DNA of 64,000 nt from Chryseobacterium polytrichastri. GTDB taxonomy: Bacteria > Bacteroidota > Bacteroidia > Flavobacteriales > Weeksellaceae. Both the position numbers and the translations under genes were made by a program. The notes beneath the pieces are model-generated. The model worked only from the letters and a program-made list of their open reading frames with translations. It was not told the DNA's origin and did not search any database. Each line of letters begins with the position of its first letter. The stretch's first letter is position 1. Shown here in pieces: positions 32,780-40,815 of the stretch. The stretch is from the NCBI RefSeq assembly GCF_900142445.1, contig NZ_FRAV01000004.1, positions 62,001 to 126,000 on the forward strand, read 5' to 3'.

Positions 32780-33430
32780 ATGATGAAACCCAGATTAACC
32801 ATCTTTGATGAGCCCGTGTTATATACCGAAGGTTTATCAAAACTACTTACCCAGAGTAAGATTTTTAACACAATTGACGTATGTAACTCTTATGAAGCAC
32901 TCTCCCAACAGTTAAAAAAAGAACCTCCTGAGTTTCTCATGATAAGTTCAAATATGCTTATGCTTACTGAACTTTATACTTCTATAGAAAGTATTACTTC
33001 TGAAAATAAAAATATAAAAATCATCATCATTGGCAACAGCTATGATATTATAGATATCAGAAAACTTTTCAATAAAGGAATTAAAAGTTATCTCGATAAA
33101 AACAGTAGATATGATGAGTTTATAAAATCAATACATGCTCTTCTGCTCAATGAAATTTACATCTGTGATCATGCCAAAGAAAAAATGATCAATTTTATGA
33201 GTAGTGAGCAAGCTCAAAAAAATCTCCGTATTAAAGATCCTCTTACAAGACGTGAAATGGAAATCTTAAGGCTCATCTGCAACGGCCTTAGTAGTAAAGA
33301 TATCTGCGAAAAACTTTTTATAAGTATTAACACCGTAGAAACCCACCGCAAAAGAATCCTTCTTAAATTAAACGTAAAAAATTCTGTAGGAGTCGTAAAA
33401 TACGCATTAGAAAACCATATAATTGACTAA
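32780..33430 (+). CDS. LuxR-type regulator with degenerate receiver domain
   Basis: A 216-residue NarL-type protein. The receiver retains the acidic pair (D10, E11) but the phospho-Asp position is Ser (FLMISSNML, Ser56/57), so canonical phosphorylation is not possible. The C-terminal HTH is intact (REMEILRLICNGLSSKDICEK and TVETHRKRILLKL). It may work as an unphosphorylated or otherwise gated regulator. No histidine kinase gene is near, so it is an orphan. A terminator follows. With the Glu-type regulator at 28932 it makes two non-canonical receivers within 4 kb. Confidence 0.85.
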   Translation: MMKPRLTIFDEPVLYTEGLSKLLTQSKIFNTIDVCNSYEALSQQLKKEPPEFLMISSNMLMLTELYTSIESITSENKNIKIIIIGNSYDIIDIRKLFNKGIKSYLDKNSRYDEFIKSIHALLLNEIYICDHAKEKMINFMSSEQAQKNLRIKDPLTRREMEILRLICNGLSSKDICEKLFISINTVETHRKRILLKLNVKNSVGVVKYALENHIID

Positions 33431-33455
33431 TTACAACCAAAACTAATTAACCAGA

Positions 33456-33487
33456 AATTCCAAACCTCGTAAGGTTTGGAATTTTTT
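33456..33487 (+). terminator. Terminator after the second LuxR-type regulator
   Basis: AATTCCAAACC (33456-33466) pairs with GGTTTGGAATT (33473-33483) around TCGTAA, followed by T's. Confidence 0.85.
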
Positions 33488-33546
33488 AATACATAAAAAA
33501 AAATCTAAGGATGAAAAAGGTAATTTATCTTCATAGGTTAATCATT

Positions 33547-33603
33547 GTGAATAGCTAATTTTACTTCGCAAGTGAATGCTCAATTTAAAAATTAACTATT
33601 CAC
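33547..33603. repeat. GTGAAT inverted-repeat element, copy 1
   Basis: A 57-bp element bounded by GTGAATAGCTAATTTT and AAAATTAACTATTCAC (15 of 16 bases complementary). Its centre carries CTTCGCAAGTGAAT and is shared with the elements at 45592 and 46565. Confidence 0.6.
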
Positions 33604-33613
33604 ACTATTTAGT

Positions 33614-35125
33614 TTATTCATAGTCCGGCATTTCTGCATTGCTAAAAAGAGTTGCCCTTACCAGATCTGTCATAGAACTGCTCAAATTAACAGTCATCAC
33701 ATTTTTCTGAGAAATGTTATCATTGGAAGTATTCATAAAAATAACCTGTGCATTATTCGGTGAAAACCTTGGATCCAAATCATTTGTGCCTAAAGGTTTC
33801 TGACTTGCAGCAGAAATATCATAGTTCGTATTCGTTGTTAGGTTATAAATAAAAATATGAGAATCAAGCTGTCGGTAATTTCCGCTTCCATCCTGATATG
33901 CAGAAATATCCTTTGTATAGAGCAATAGCTGCCCATCCACAGAAAAGTTTAATCCTCCCGCAGCTCCAACTACACCTGTGAAAATAGTCTTAACAACATT
34001 CCCCATCATATCCACAATATAGATTTTTGCATTATAACCGTTGAAATCATTGGTCTTTACAGCTATTTTACTATTGTCATAACTCCAGTCACATTCGGAT
34101 ATCATGCTCCCATCGGGCGTTGTGTAAATTAAACTCAACCCACTTCCATCTTTATTAATTCTGTATAATTTATTAAAGTTTGAATAAATAAGCTCTTGCC
34201 CATTCGTACTCCACGAGAAATCCATTTCAAAATTATTAAAACCGGCCACAGGAACTGTCGTCACTTTAAACGGATTGGATCCATCAGGATTTGCTGTATA
34301 AAGGTGAGCATTCCCTCCTTCTGTTCTCATAAAAGCAATCAAGCCTGCATTGTTATTTTTCCTCGGTCGCCAGCTATTGTAGGACGAATTGGTAAATTGA
34401 AAGTTATTTCCCGACCCATCACTTGAAACAATTACTAAATTTCCGTTTTGTTTCTGAACATAATGGTAACGATTGGCTGGAACAGTGTTTGTTGTAAATT
34501 TACTGATACTACTTAAAACTGGCTGGTGAATGCCGTCCGAAACAGACACCTGCCAGAAGTAACTAACACCAAACTTCAAATTTGAAAGCGAATAATGCTT
34601 CGCCAACAAATCATTAACCTGAATCACATTCGTGTCAAGGTTATTTTTAATAGTCAAACTATATTTCAAAACATCCGCCGTATCAGGGTCGGTGGCACTC
34701 CACGTCAGCTCAACATTCAAAGGTTGATTCACCGCGTTGTCTACCGGACTTAGCAACAATGGTGTTGTGGGTGGAGAGTTCAATGAAGTATCATCACTCA
34801 TTTCAAAAACTACGGTAACAACCTGATTTTGATTTTGCACATTAACCGCCTGAAAATTGGTAAGATAACCAGATAACTCTGCTTTCACAGAATAATTACC
34901 TACGGGCATACTGGCAATTTCAAAAGAACCATCTGTTCCGCTAAAGACGGTTTGCGTGCTGGGAGCCGTAAAAATTTTCACATTGGGAATAGGCTCATTC
35001 GTTCCTTTTTTCACTACTTTCCCTTTTAAAATTCCTGTCTGAGCCTGATCTACAAGCTCTTCATTACAGGAAAATAAACAAACAGAAAGGATGAATATGC
35101 TGATTAATTGTATTAACGTTTTCAT
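33614..35125 (-). CDS. Lipoprotein with CarboxypepD_reg, FN3-like and beta-propeller domains (curli operon)
   Basis: A 503-residue lipoprotein (signal peptide ending LFSCN, Cys20). Residues about 30-112 form a carboxypeptidase-regulatory-like Greek-key domain (GILKGKVVKKGTNEPIPNV). An FN3-like part with TPLLLSPVDNAVNQPLNVEL follows (about 118-218), then a PD40/TolB-like beta-propeller (about 225-500; IYSNFNKLYRINKDGSG, KIYIVDMMGN, LLYTKDIS). It begins 11 bases after csgG and belongs to the same transcript. Such a component is not part of the E. coli csg set, so it may anchor or protect curli at the cell surface; that is inference. Confidence 0.75.
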   Translation of the reverse strand: MKTLIQLISIFILSVCLFSCNEELVDQAQTGILKGKVVKKGTNEPIPNVKIFTAPSTQTVFSGTDGSFEIASMPVGNYSVKAELSGYLTNFQAVNVQNQNQVVTVVFEMSDDTSLNSPPTTPLLLSPVDNAVNQPLNVELTWSATDPDTADVLKYSLTIKNNLDTNVIQVNDLLAKHYSLSNLKFGVSYFWQVSVSDGIHQPVLSSISKFTTNTVPANRYHYVQKQNGNLVIVSSDGSGNNFQFTNSSYNSWRPRKNNNAGLIAFMRTEGGNAHLYTANPDGSNPFKVTTVPVAGFNNFEMDFSWSTNGQELIYSNFNKLYRINKDGSGLSLIYTTPDGSMISECDWSYDNSKIAVKTNDFNGYNAKIYIVDMMGNVVKTIFTGVVGAAGGLNFSVDGQLLLYTKDISAYQDGSGNYRQLDSHIFIYNLTTNTNYDISAASQKPLGTNDLDPRFSPNNAQVIFMNTSNDNISQKNVMTVNLSSSMTDLVRATLFSNAEMPDYE

Positions 35126-35136
35126 AGTGTCTATTT

Positions 35137-36501
35137 TTATTTGTTACCAATGTAAAAGTTGATTCCTAACGCAAACCGTATGGCTTGATCTTTTCTTTTA
35201 CCACTCACCAAACCATCCCAATCATCCTTAAATCCCATATCATATTGTGATGATGCTCTTATTGCAACATTTTTATCAATTAAATATTCTAATCCACCTC
35301 CTATTTGCCCTTTATAATTAGGCTTAAATTCAGAATACATCGCTCCCAAACCACCATAAATGTAGGGGGTAAATTTATATTTGGGGAAGATTAAATATTC
35401 AATATTAACCTCAGGAACATAATAATTCCGTTTAATAATATTTTCGTTTTCTAGTGTGAAATAGTTCCCACTAACCTCTACATTGAAATTTGGACTTATA
35501 AAATATTTAAAGCCTACTTTCCCGCCAATATTCATTTTAGGGTTAACGTAATCGTCTTTTATTTTTTGCCCTTCAGCCTGTGCAAATACAGAAAATTTCT
35601 TTCTGTCGTTATCAGGAAATCTATTTCCAATAGCTCTGCTTTGGTTTTGCTCTTGTTCTCTGTTATAATTATCTATCAAAGCCTGGTAATCTACCGTACT
35701 ATCTACAGCCTTTCCCCATATTTTATCTCTTATTCCTTCAACAATTAAAGATTTCACAGCTTTTTCAATAGCTTCAGATACGGCAAGCTGAACCGGTTCG
35801 TTTTGAGTTAAACCAACTTCAGCTTCCAGAATCCTTTCGGTATCAATATATCTGAAAAAACTTCCGTTAACACTTGTGGAAAGAATGGTTTTGGAGGTAT
35901 AGACCGTTTTTAGAATTTCACCATTCAATGTAGAAACCGCACGAAGATAAATGGTAATTCTATCTTGTCGGTATTGCGTTGAAGCTCCGATTCCGAAGTA
36001 TCTGGCTCCCAATCCTCCTGTCATAATATTGCTATCATAGGAAATTACCCCGCCTTCCAGAAGAATTCCGGCGTACAAAAGTGGTGGTAAAGCCTGACTG
36101 TTTTTATCGGCATCTTTTAGATATTCCTGCCTTGTGGATCTGATGATCTGTCGTTCGTTCAAAAGGTTCGCAATGTTTTCTCGTTCAATCGGGACAAACC
36201 ACTTGCTATCTTCCAAAGCTTTGATCAGAATAGTTGTGGTTCCCTGCGGAACAGCGGTGCTCCAATTATTTCCAGTTTCAGAAGGCTTATATTGCCCTGT
36301 CTGATCCCTGAATTTATAAACACCGATAACGATTTTTTCTTTAGGTAAAGGTAAATTTTTCAATTCTGCGGTATAGGAGGTATTCTCTCCCATCGTAGAC
36401 TTTTCGGGATTGGACGGCAATCCGAATAACGAGCTGCAAGCCTGTATGACAAACAACAGGACCGCACAGAAAAAAATTCTGGTGTAAGTGTAAGCTCTCA
36501 T
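35137..36501 (-). CDS. csgG: CsgG-type curli exporter fused to an outer-membrane beta-barrel domain
   Basis: A 454-residue lipoprotein (signal ending VIQACSS). The CsgG/HfaB domain (about 30-270) includes the N-terminal segment TGQYKPSETGNNWSTAVPQGTTTILIKAL and GGVISYDSNIMTGGLGARYFG, typical of the nonameric curli secretion pore. A C-terminal region from about 300 shows regular amphipathic strands ending in Phe/Tyr (GGKVGFKYFI, PYIYGGLGAMYSEF, FALGINFYIG), like a small OmpA/OprF-type barrel. E. coli CsgG lacks this. The gene lies in a csgE-F-G order. Confidence 0.9.
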   Translation of the reverse strand: MRAYTYTRIFFCAVLLFVIQACSSLFGLPSNPEKSTMGENTSYTAELKNLPLPKEKIVIGVYKFRDQTGQYKPSETGNNWSTAVPQGTTTILIKALEDSKWFVPIERENIANLLNERQIIRSTRQEYLKDADKNSQALPPLLYAGILLEGGVISYDSNIMTGGLGARYFGIGASTQYRQDRITIYLRAVSTLNGEILKTVYTSKTILSTSVNGSFFRYIDTERILEAEVGLTQNEPVQLAVSEAIEKAVKSLIVEGIRDKIWGKAVDSTVDYQALIDNYNREQEQNQSRAIGNRFPDNDRKKFSVFAQAEGQKIKDDYVNPKMNIGGKVGFKYFISPNFNVEVSGNYFTLENENIIKRNYYVPEVNIEYLIFPKYKFTPYIYGGLGAMYSEFKPNYKGQIGGGLEYLIDKNVAIRASSQYDMGFKDDWDGLVSGKRKDQAIRFALGINFYIGNK

Positions 36502-36529
36502 GGTAAGTTTGGTTTTTTAGTTACTTTTT

Positions 36530-36937
36530 TTATTTTGGAATTACGATCTCGGACTGATCGCCATTGCTGGTATCCAAAATATTTATTAGAAGCCCTTGAG
36601 CGGTGGTTGTAACCTGTAAATACAGGGACCCGAAAAGATAATTTCCAGGTTTAACACTTCCCTCTCCGAACTGATCTTGAAATAATTTCCTAGACAATTC
36701 ACTCAAGACTTGCCGGTTAAGGCTTTGTCCGAAACTGTCAACGGAATTTACATTCTTTAGCAAGCTGTTGTTGCTTTTATCATCAAATTGATTTTGGGCA
36801 TTTGCTGAACTTAAAAGCCATTGATAATTAAATGTATCTCCTCCAAATGCAGGATTTATTGGCTTGTAGACGAGTTGCTGAGATTTCCCGAGGAATATCC
36901 CTGCAATAAAGGTCAAAATAAGTATTAAAGTTTTCAT
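36530..36937 (-). CDS. csgF: Curli assembly factor CsgF
   Basis: A 135-residue secreted protein with a signal peptide (about 1-18). The mature N-terminus shows QQLVYKPINPAFGGDTFNYQ, the conserved CsgF segment that inserts in the CsgG pore, and the rest is a helical then beta region. CsgF couples CsgA secretion and nucleation at the cell surface. It is located between csgE and csgG with about 11 and 28 bases of gap, as in other Bacteroidota csg operons. Confidence 0.93.
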   Translation of the reverse strand: MKTLILILTFIAGIFLGKSQQLVYKPINPAFGGDTFNYQWLLSSANAQNQFDDKSNNSLLKNVNSVDSFGQSLNRQVLSELSRKLFQDQFGEGSVKPGNYLFGSLYLQVTTTAQGLLINILDTSNGDQSEIVIPK

Positions 36938-36948
36938 GGCGGACGTTT

Positions 36949-37683
36949 TTAGTATATGAATTCATTTTTTATAAGATTTTTCTTTGCATTAAATTCTTTG
37001 ATATATTTTAAACTACTTACTAATTGTTCTTTAAGATAATCTTCATTAGGATTGGTCATAAAACTGTAAACCACTTTATCATCCATTTCAATATTGATCT
37101 GCCCGTTGGTTCCACGGCCTGGAAGTTCAGAAATTGTGACCGCAGAATTACTTTTATCAGGAAGCTGGCTATATTGAAGGTAGAAAAGATCATAGAAGTC
37201 TTTTCCTACTTTACTTTTGGTTTCGTCAATAGTTAAACCCCTTAGTTCAAAAACGACATCGTCTTCTATTTTACCTACTTTCTTTTTAAACGAATCATTA
37301 TTAATCTCAAGGCTATCTTTTGCTACCAGCGGCTTTGTTTCTTCATCTTTAATGTATAGAAATGCTTTCAACGCATCTTTTTTTTCGAGGTTAACATTAA
37401 TTTCAGATAAAACTTTTGTTTCATTCGGGTTAACCGAAAATTTTCCACTTTGCTGATTGTTTGAAAGATTACCATCGCTTCCTTTTTTAATGGAAATCAA
37501 TAGATAATTAAGTTCCTTATAAATCGCGGTATTGTTTGTAACTGCTGCTTTTAAATTGATTTGCCCCTCCATGATTTTACTCTGAATTTTAGCATTGACT
37601 TTTTTATCTTCCTGCCCGCTCATCAAAGCAGAAAAGAAAATAAAAAAGGAACACAACATCAAAGAATAATTTTTTTTCATCAT
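36949..37683 (-). CDS. csgE: CsgE with N-terminal CsgH-like domain
   Basis: A 244-residue secreted protein, longer than E. coli CsgE (about 130). The C-terminal half carries the CsgE signature (TKSKVGKDFYDLFY, TISELPGRGTNGQINIEM, VYSFMTNPNEDYLKE). The N-terminal extension of about 100 residues has the layout of CsgH/CsgC proteins: SIKKGSDGNLSNNQQSGKF, then a beta-rich region with EINVNLEKK, and AFLYIKDEE. CsgH inhibits premature amyloid formation. A two-function fusion is therefore likely, on inference. It has a signal peptide. Confidence 0.85.
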   Translation of the reverse strand: MMKKNYSLMLCSFFIFFSALMSGQEDKKVNAKIQSKIMEGQINLKAAVTNNTAIYKELNYLLISIKKGSDGNLSNNQQSGKFSVNPNETKVLSEINVNLEKKDALKAFLYIKDEETKPLVAKDSLEINNDSFKKKVGKIEDDVVFELRGLTIDETKSKVGKDFYDLFYLQYSQLPDKSNSAVTISELPGRGTNGQINIEMDDKVVYSFMTNPNEDYLKEQLVSSLKYIKEFNAKKNLIKNEFIY

Positions 37684-37690
37684 CTGATTT

Positions 37691-38089
37691 TTAATAGTTT
37701 CTCATAAAAATGGTCCTATTATCCCCTTTCACCTGTATTTGAAGGCCATCTGAAATACTGTTACTTCCCGTAACATCTATGATATTATTATTCCCCTGAG
37801 TTGTAATAGCCGTTTTAGCTGGTGCATCACTGAACGCATTATTAAAATAAAGGCTGTTGTAATCTCCCAATTGTCTTACCGAAATATTTGTCTTAGCATT
37901 AAGAGAAAGTTCAGCATTATTGGTCTCACCAACCTGAATAATGTTGGAATAAGAAATTCCCTGATCAGAATTTTGGTTCGCAATCACATTAAGAACTGTA
38001 TTGCTGTTTATATGATCCCAATCAATCTGCTGTGATTTCACAGACAAGAAAATGAAAAGTGTACATACACTCCATCCCAATTTAAACAT
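37691..38089 (-). CDS. CsgB-like minor curlin/nucleator
   Basis: A 132-residue secreted protein with irregular curlin repeats (IIQVGETNNAELSL, VRQLGDYNSLYFNN, ITTQGNNNIIDV, LQIQVKGDNRTIF). In curli systems the nucleator CsgB has repeats similar to, but less regular than, the major subunit. It is separated from csgE by eight bases. It lies after the terminator behind csgA, so it is made in smaller amounts. The assignment rests on repeats and position. Confidence 0.8.
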   Translation of the reverse strand: MFKLGWSVCTLFIFLSVKSQQIDWDHINSNTVLNVIANQNSDQGISYSNIIQVGETNNAELSLNAKTNISVRQLGDYNSLYFNNAFSDAPAKTAITTQGNNNIIDVTGSNSISDGLQIQVKGDNRTIFMRNY

Positions 38090-38202
38090 GGTACTAATTT
38101 TGGTTAAAGTTACTTGATTACGATACCGGATAAAACATGATTATCAGGTATGATAGAAAAATCACGGTTTACAGTTACGCTTTTAAACACTCCAAAAAAC
38201 CT

Positions 38203-38232
38203 TTATAAAAAAGGAGAAGCTTCAGCCTCTCC
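38203..38232 (-). terminator. Terminator between csgA and csgB
   Basis: On the minus strand GGAGAGGC-TGAA-GCTTCTCC (38213-38232; 8-bp stem with one G-T wobble and tetraloop) is followed by T's. It probably lets only part of transcription reach csgB and the assembly genes. Confidence 0.8.
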
Positions 38233-38265
38233 CCCATTTCTATAAAATTTGTAAACAACTTTCTC

Positions 38266-39084
38266 TTAGTTTGATTGAGTAACCATGATGGTATTATTAT
38301 TTCCTATCTGAGCTCCTAAATGGATGTTAGCATCTCCACTCTGACTTAGTTGAGTAAAGTTATTATTACCCAATTGAAGATCTAAAGCAATATTGCCATT
38401 TCCATCCTGTTGTTGATACAATTGGTTATTATTACCCCATTGTAGACCCATTGCAATATTATCATTTCCTTCCTGAATAGAAGTCTGAATATTGTTATCT
38501 CCTACTTGGCCATGCAATGCAACGTTATCATTTCCACTTTGATATTGTATAAAAATATTACCATCACCTATTTGCACTCCTGTAGCTTGATTTCTTCTTC
38601 CCAATTCTATCTGAAGTCCTATATTATCATCTCCAGTCTGAATTAAAGTAGCTTCATTTCTTCTTCCACTCTGAAGTTGGTACGCAAAATTATCAGTACC
38701 CAACTGTGTTGAAGAAGCTTCATTTCTATTGCCCGTTTGTGTTTGCTGAGTAGTATTCGTTACCCCTACCTGCAAAGTTGTAGCAACGTTTCGGTTTCCT
38801 GTTTGGCTTACGTCATTAGAGTTTCCATCGCCTGTTTGATCTACTTCTATAGAGTTTCTATTTCCTATACTTTCTGCTGTATTTGTATTAAAGGATCCCA
38901 CTTGACTTATATCGGCTGTATTACGATTTCCATCTTGTGTTAAAGTATTAGAATTCATCAGACCTGTCTGAGTTACCGTAGCAACATTCCAGTTTCCTGT
39001 TTGGGTGGTTACATCAATATTTGCTTGTGCAAAAGTAAAACCCATAGCCATTAGTGTAAATACACCTGTTATTAAATTTTTCAT
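38266..39084 (-). CDS. csgA: Major curlin subunit (CsgA-like), 22 half-repeats
   Basis: A 272-residue secreted protein with signal peptide MKNLITGVFTLMAMGFTFAQ. From residue 28 to 269 it is an uninterrupted array of 22 units of 11 residues with pattern QxGxxNxxxxx (examples QTGNWNVATVT, QVGDNNIQTSI, QLGNNNFTQLS). Two units make one 22-residue strand-loop-strand curlin repeat, so the fibre subunit has about 11 repeats, versus five in E. coli CsgA. The Q/G/N positions are nearly invariant while intervening residues vary. The major subunit forms extracellular amyloid. A strong promoter precedes it. Confidence 0.95.
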   Translation of the reverse strand: MKNLITGVFTLMAMGFTFAQANIDVTTQTGNWNVATVTQTGLMNSNTLTQDGNRNTADISQVGSFNTNTAESIGNRNSIEVDQTGDGNSNDVSQTGNRNVATTLQVGVTNTTQQTQTGNRNEASSTQLGTDNFAYQLQSGRRNEATLIQTGDDNIGLQIELGRRNQATGVQIGDGNIFIQYQSGNDNVALHGQVGDNNIQTSIQEGNDNIAMGLQWGNNNQLYQQQDGNGNIALDLQLGNNNFTQLSQSGDANIHLGAQIGNNNTIMVTQSN

Positions 39085-39114
39085 CTTAGTAAAATTAATT
39101 GGTTAGTAGTCTGA

Positions 39115-39145
39115 CAAAGGTAGAAGCTACAGCAAAGGCACGAAA
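39115..39145 (-). promoter_or_regulatory. Promoter of csgA
   Basis: On the minus strand TTTC (39142-39145), 19 bases and TACCTTTG (39115-39122) match the Bacteroidota consensus. A GTAGAAGCTAC dyad (39120-39130) overlaps the -7 box and spacer and may be an operator. Confidence 0.65.
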
Positions 39146-39326
39146 CACTGTAAAGGTGTAGATTTTAAAAATCACTGGTTTTGATAGGTAATGTCATCGT
39201 TTGCAGGTTTCAGGAAGTCCCTTTTGCCAGTTAGGTGAAAATACGGGGCTTTATATGGGGAAATCCCCATTTTCTCTTTCTTGGTTAATTAATGTTAAGC
39301 CTATTCTTTTCTTCAGGATATATTGC

Positions 39327-39334
39327 TAAATTTG
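39327..39334 (+). promoter_or_regulatory. -7 box (TAAATTTG) of the Nudix gene
   Basis: TAAATTTG ends four bases before the ATG at 39339, so the transcript would be leaderless or nearly so. No -33 box is visible. Confidence 0.35.
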
Positions 39335-39338
39335 AGCT

Positions 39339-39968
39339 ATGGAAAATTTTGGAAAAGATTTATTACGAAAAATTAAAAGCGTTGAATTGCCCGGAGAACA
39401 TGCTCACGGTCTTTTTTCGCCTCCTTCCCGTCCTGTTTTTACATATGACGAAGTATTAGCAAAAAATCCAAAATTCGCTGCTGTAAATATTGTTTTATAT
39501 ATTAAAGACGATGAGTGGTATTTCCCATTAATATTAAGAACAGAAAACGAAAGGGACAGACATAGCGGACAGATCTCTTTACCTGGCGGAAAACGTGAGG
39601 AAATGGACAAAGATTTCGCAGAAACCGCAGTTCGTGAGACTTCGGAAGAAATAGGTATTGAAAAACATTATGTAAGAATCATAAGAGAAATGTCTCCTAT
39701 CTACATTCCGCCAAGTAATTTTTATGTTTATCCGTACATCTCATATACCAAAAAAGACCCTACTTTTATACTACAACATACAGAAGTAGTAGAAACTATA
39801 GAGTTCCCTATTACGTCTTTCCTAAACCTTCCTGATAAGCCCGAAATAATGGCTTTACCAAGTGCTGGAGGGCATGAAGTTCCGGTCATTAATTTCAACG
39901 GATATATCATCTGGGGAGCTACCGCAATGATATTAAGTGAATTCAGCCAATTGTTGAAAAAAATGTAA
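39339..39968 (+). CDS. CoA pyrophosphatase-type Nudix hydrolase
   Basis: A 209-residue Nudix protein. The Nudix box spans SLPGGKREEMD and AVRETSEEIGI, and the upstream HSGQISLPGG follows the signature of CoA diphosphatases (NudL/UPF0035 type). Such enzymes cleave CoA to 3',5'-ADP and phosphopantetheine. It begins an apparent operon with a PlsC-like acyltransferase, a lipoprotein and an Mpl-like ligase. The substrate is inferred. Confidence 0.85.
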   Translation: MENFGKDLLRKIKSVELPGEHAHGLFSPPSRPVFTYDEVLAKNPKFAAVNIVLYIKDDEWYFPLILRTENERDRHSGQISLPGGKREEMDKDFAETAVRETSEEIGIEKHYVRIIREMSPIYIPPSNFYVYPYISYTKKDPTFILQHTEVVETIEFPITSFLNLPDKPEIMALPSAGGHEVPVINFNGYIIWGATAMILSEFSQLLKKM

Positions 39969-39995
39969 CTTTGCACAATTGTGTTTAATTGATAG

Positions 39996-40802
39996 ATGGC
40001 AAAGAAAAATATTTTCACCGATGCATTCGGAACTCCTTATTTTTTAAAAAGGTTAATCATTTTTATTTTAGGAATTGTCTCTTACAGAAGATTCAATGGC
40101 TTTAATAAACTAAAAATAACAGGGACAGAACACCTTGTGGATCTTCCGGATTCCAATGTGCTTTTTGTATGTAACCATCAAACGTATTTCGCAGACGTGG
40201 CAGCTATGTATCACGCTTTCTGCGCGGTAAACAACGGCTATTTAGACACCATAAAAAACCCGATTTACCTGCTTAATCCAAAGATTGATTTTTACTATGT
40301 GGCAGCCGAAGAAACCATGAATAAAGGTATTCTTCCAAAAATTTTTAAAATTGCAGGCGCCGTAACCGTAAAAAGAACTTGGAGAGCTGAAGGTCAGAAT
40401 GTCAACAGAATGGTAGATCTTACAGAGGTTGATAACATTATGAAAGCCTTAGACAATGGCTGGGTAGCTACTTTCCCTCAAGGTACTACATCCGCTTTTG
40501 CACAAGGAAGAAGAGGTACTGCAAAACTGGTTAAAAATCAACGTCCTATCGTAATCCCGATTAAAATTAACGGGTTCCGAAGAGCGTTTGATAAAAAAGG
40601 TCTCCGTGTAAAGGTAACAGGCGTAAAACCGACTATGGAGTTTAAAGCACCTCTGGATATTGATTATGACAATGAAAAAGCACCAGAGATTTTATTGAAA
40701 ATAATGACTGCCATTGAGCAGACTGAAGATTTCAATGTACTACACAATTATGATGAAGAACTTAAAGCTAAAAAATTAGAACAAAAAGATTCAGATAATT
40801 AA
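39996..40802 (+). CDS. 1-acylglycerol-3-phosphate acyltransferase (PlsC-like)
   Basis: A 268-residue lipid acyltransferase. The catalytic motif is NHQTYFAD near residue 54; here His and Asp are separated by five residues instead of the usual four. Other conserved blocks are present, including VKRTWRAEG and the FPQGTTSA motif (equivalent of FPEGTRS). It transfers an acyl chain to lysophosphatidic acid in membrane phospholipid synthesis. It has a short N-terminal hydrophobic segment. It is 27 bases after the Nudix gene. Confidence 0.75.
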   Translation: MAKKNIFTDAFGTPYFLKRLIIFILGIVSYRRFNGFNKLKITGTEHLVDLPDSNVLFVCNHQTYFADVAAMYHAFCAVNNGYLDTIKNPIYLLNPKIDFYYVAAEETMNKGILPKIFKIAGAVTVKRTWRAEGQNVNRMVDLTEVDNIMKALDNGWVATFPQGTTSAFAQGRRGTAKLVKNQRPIVIPIKINGFRRAFDKKGLRVKVTGVKPTMEFKAPLDIDYDNEKAPEILLKIMTAIEQTEDFNVLHNYDEELKAKKLEQKDSDN

Positions 40803-40815
40803 AGTAGATTTAGAT

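Noticed and set aside
38266-39084. Tandem 33-bp periodicity that could suggest a CRISPR array
   Set aside because: The period is an open coding frame of 11-residue curlin units with degenerate DNA and no unique spacers between identical repeats.
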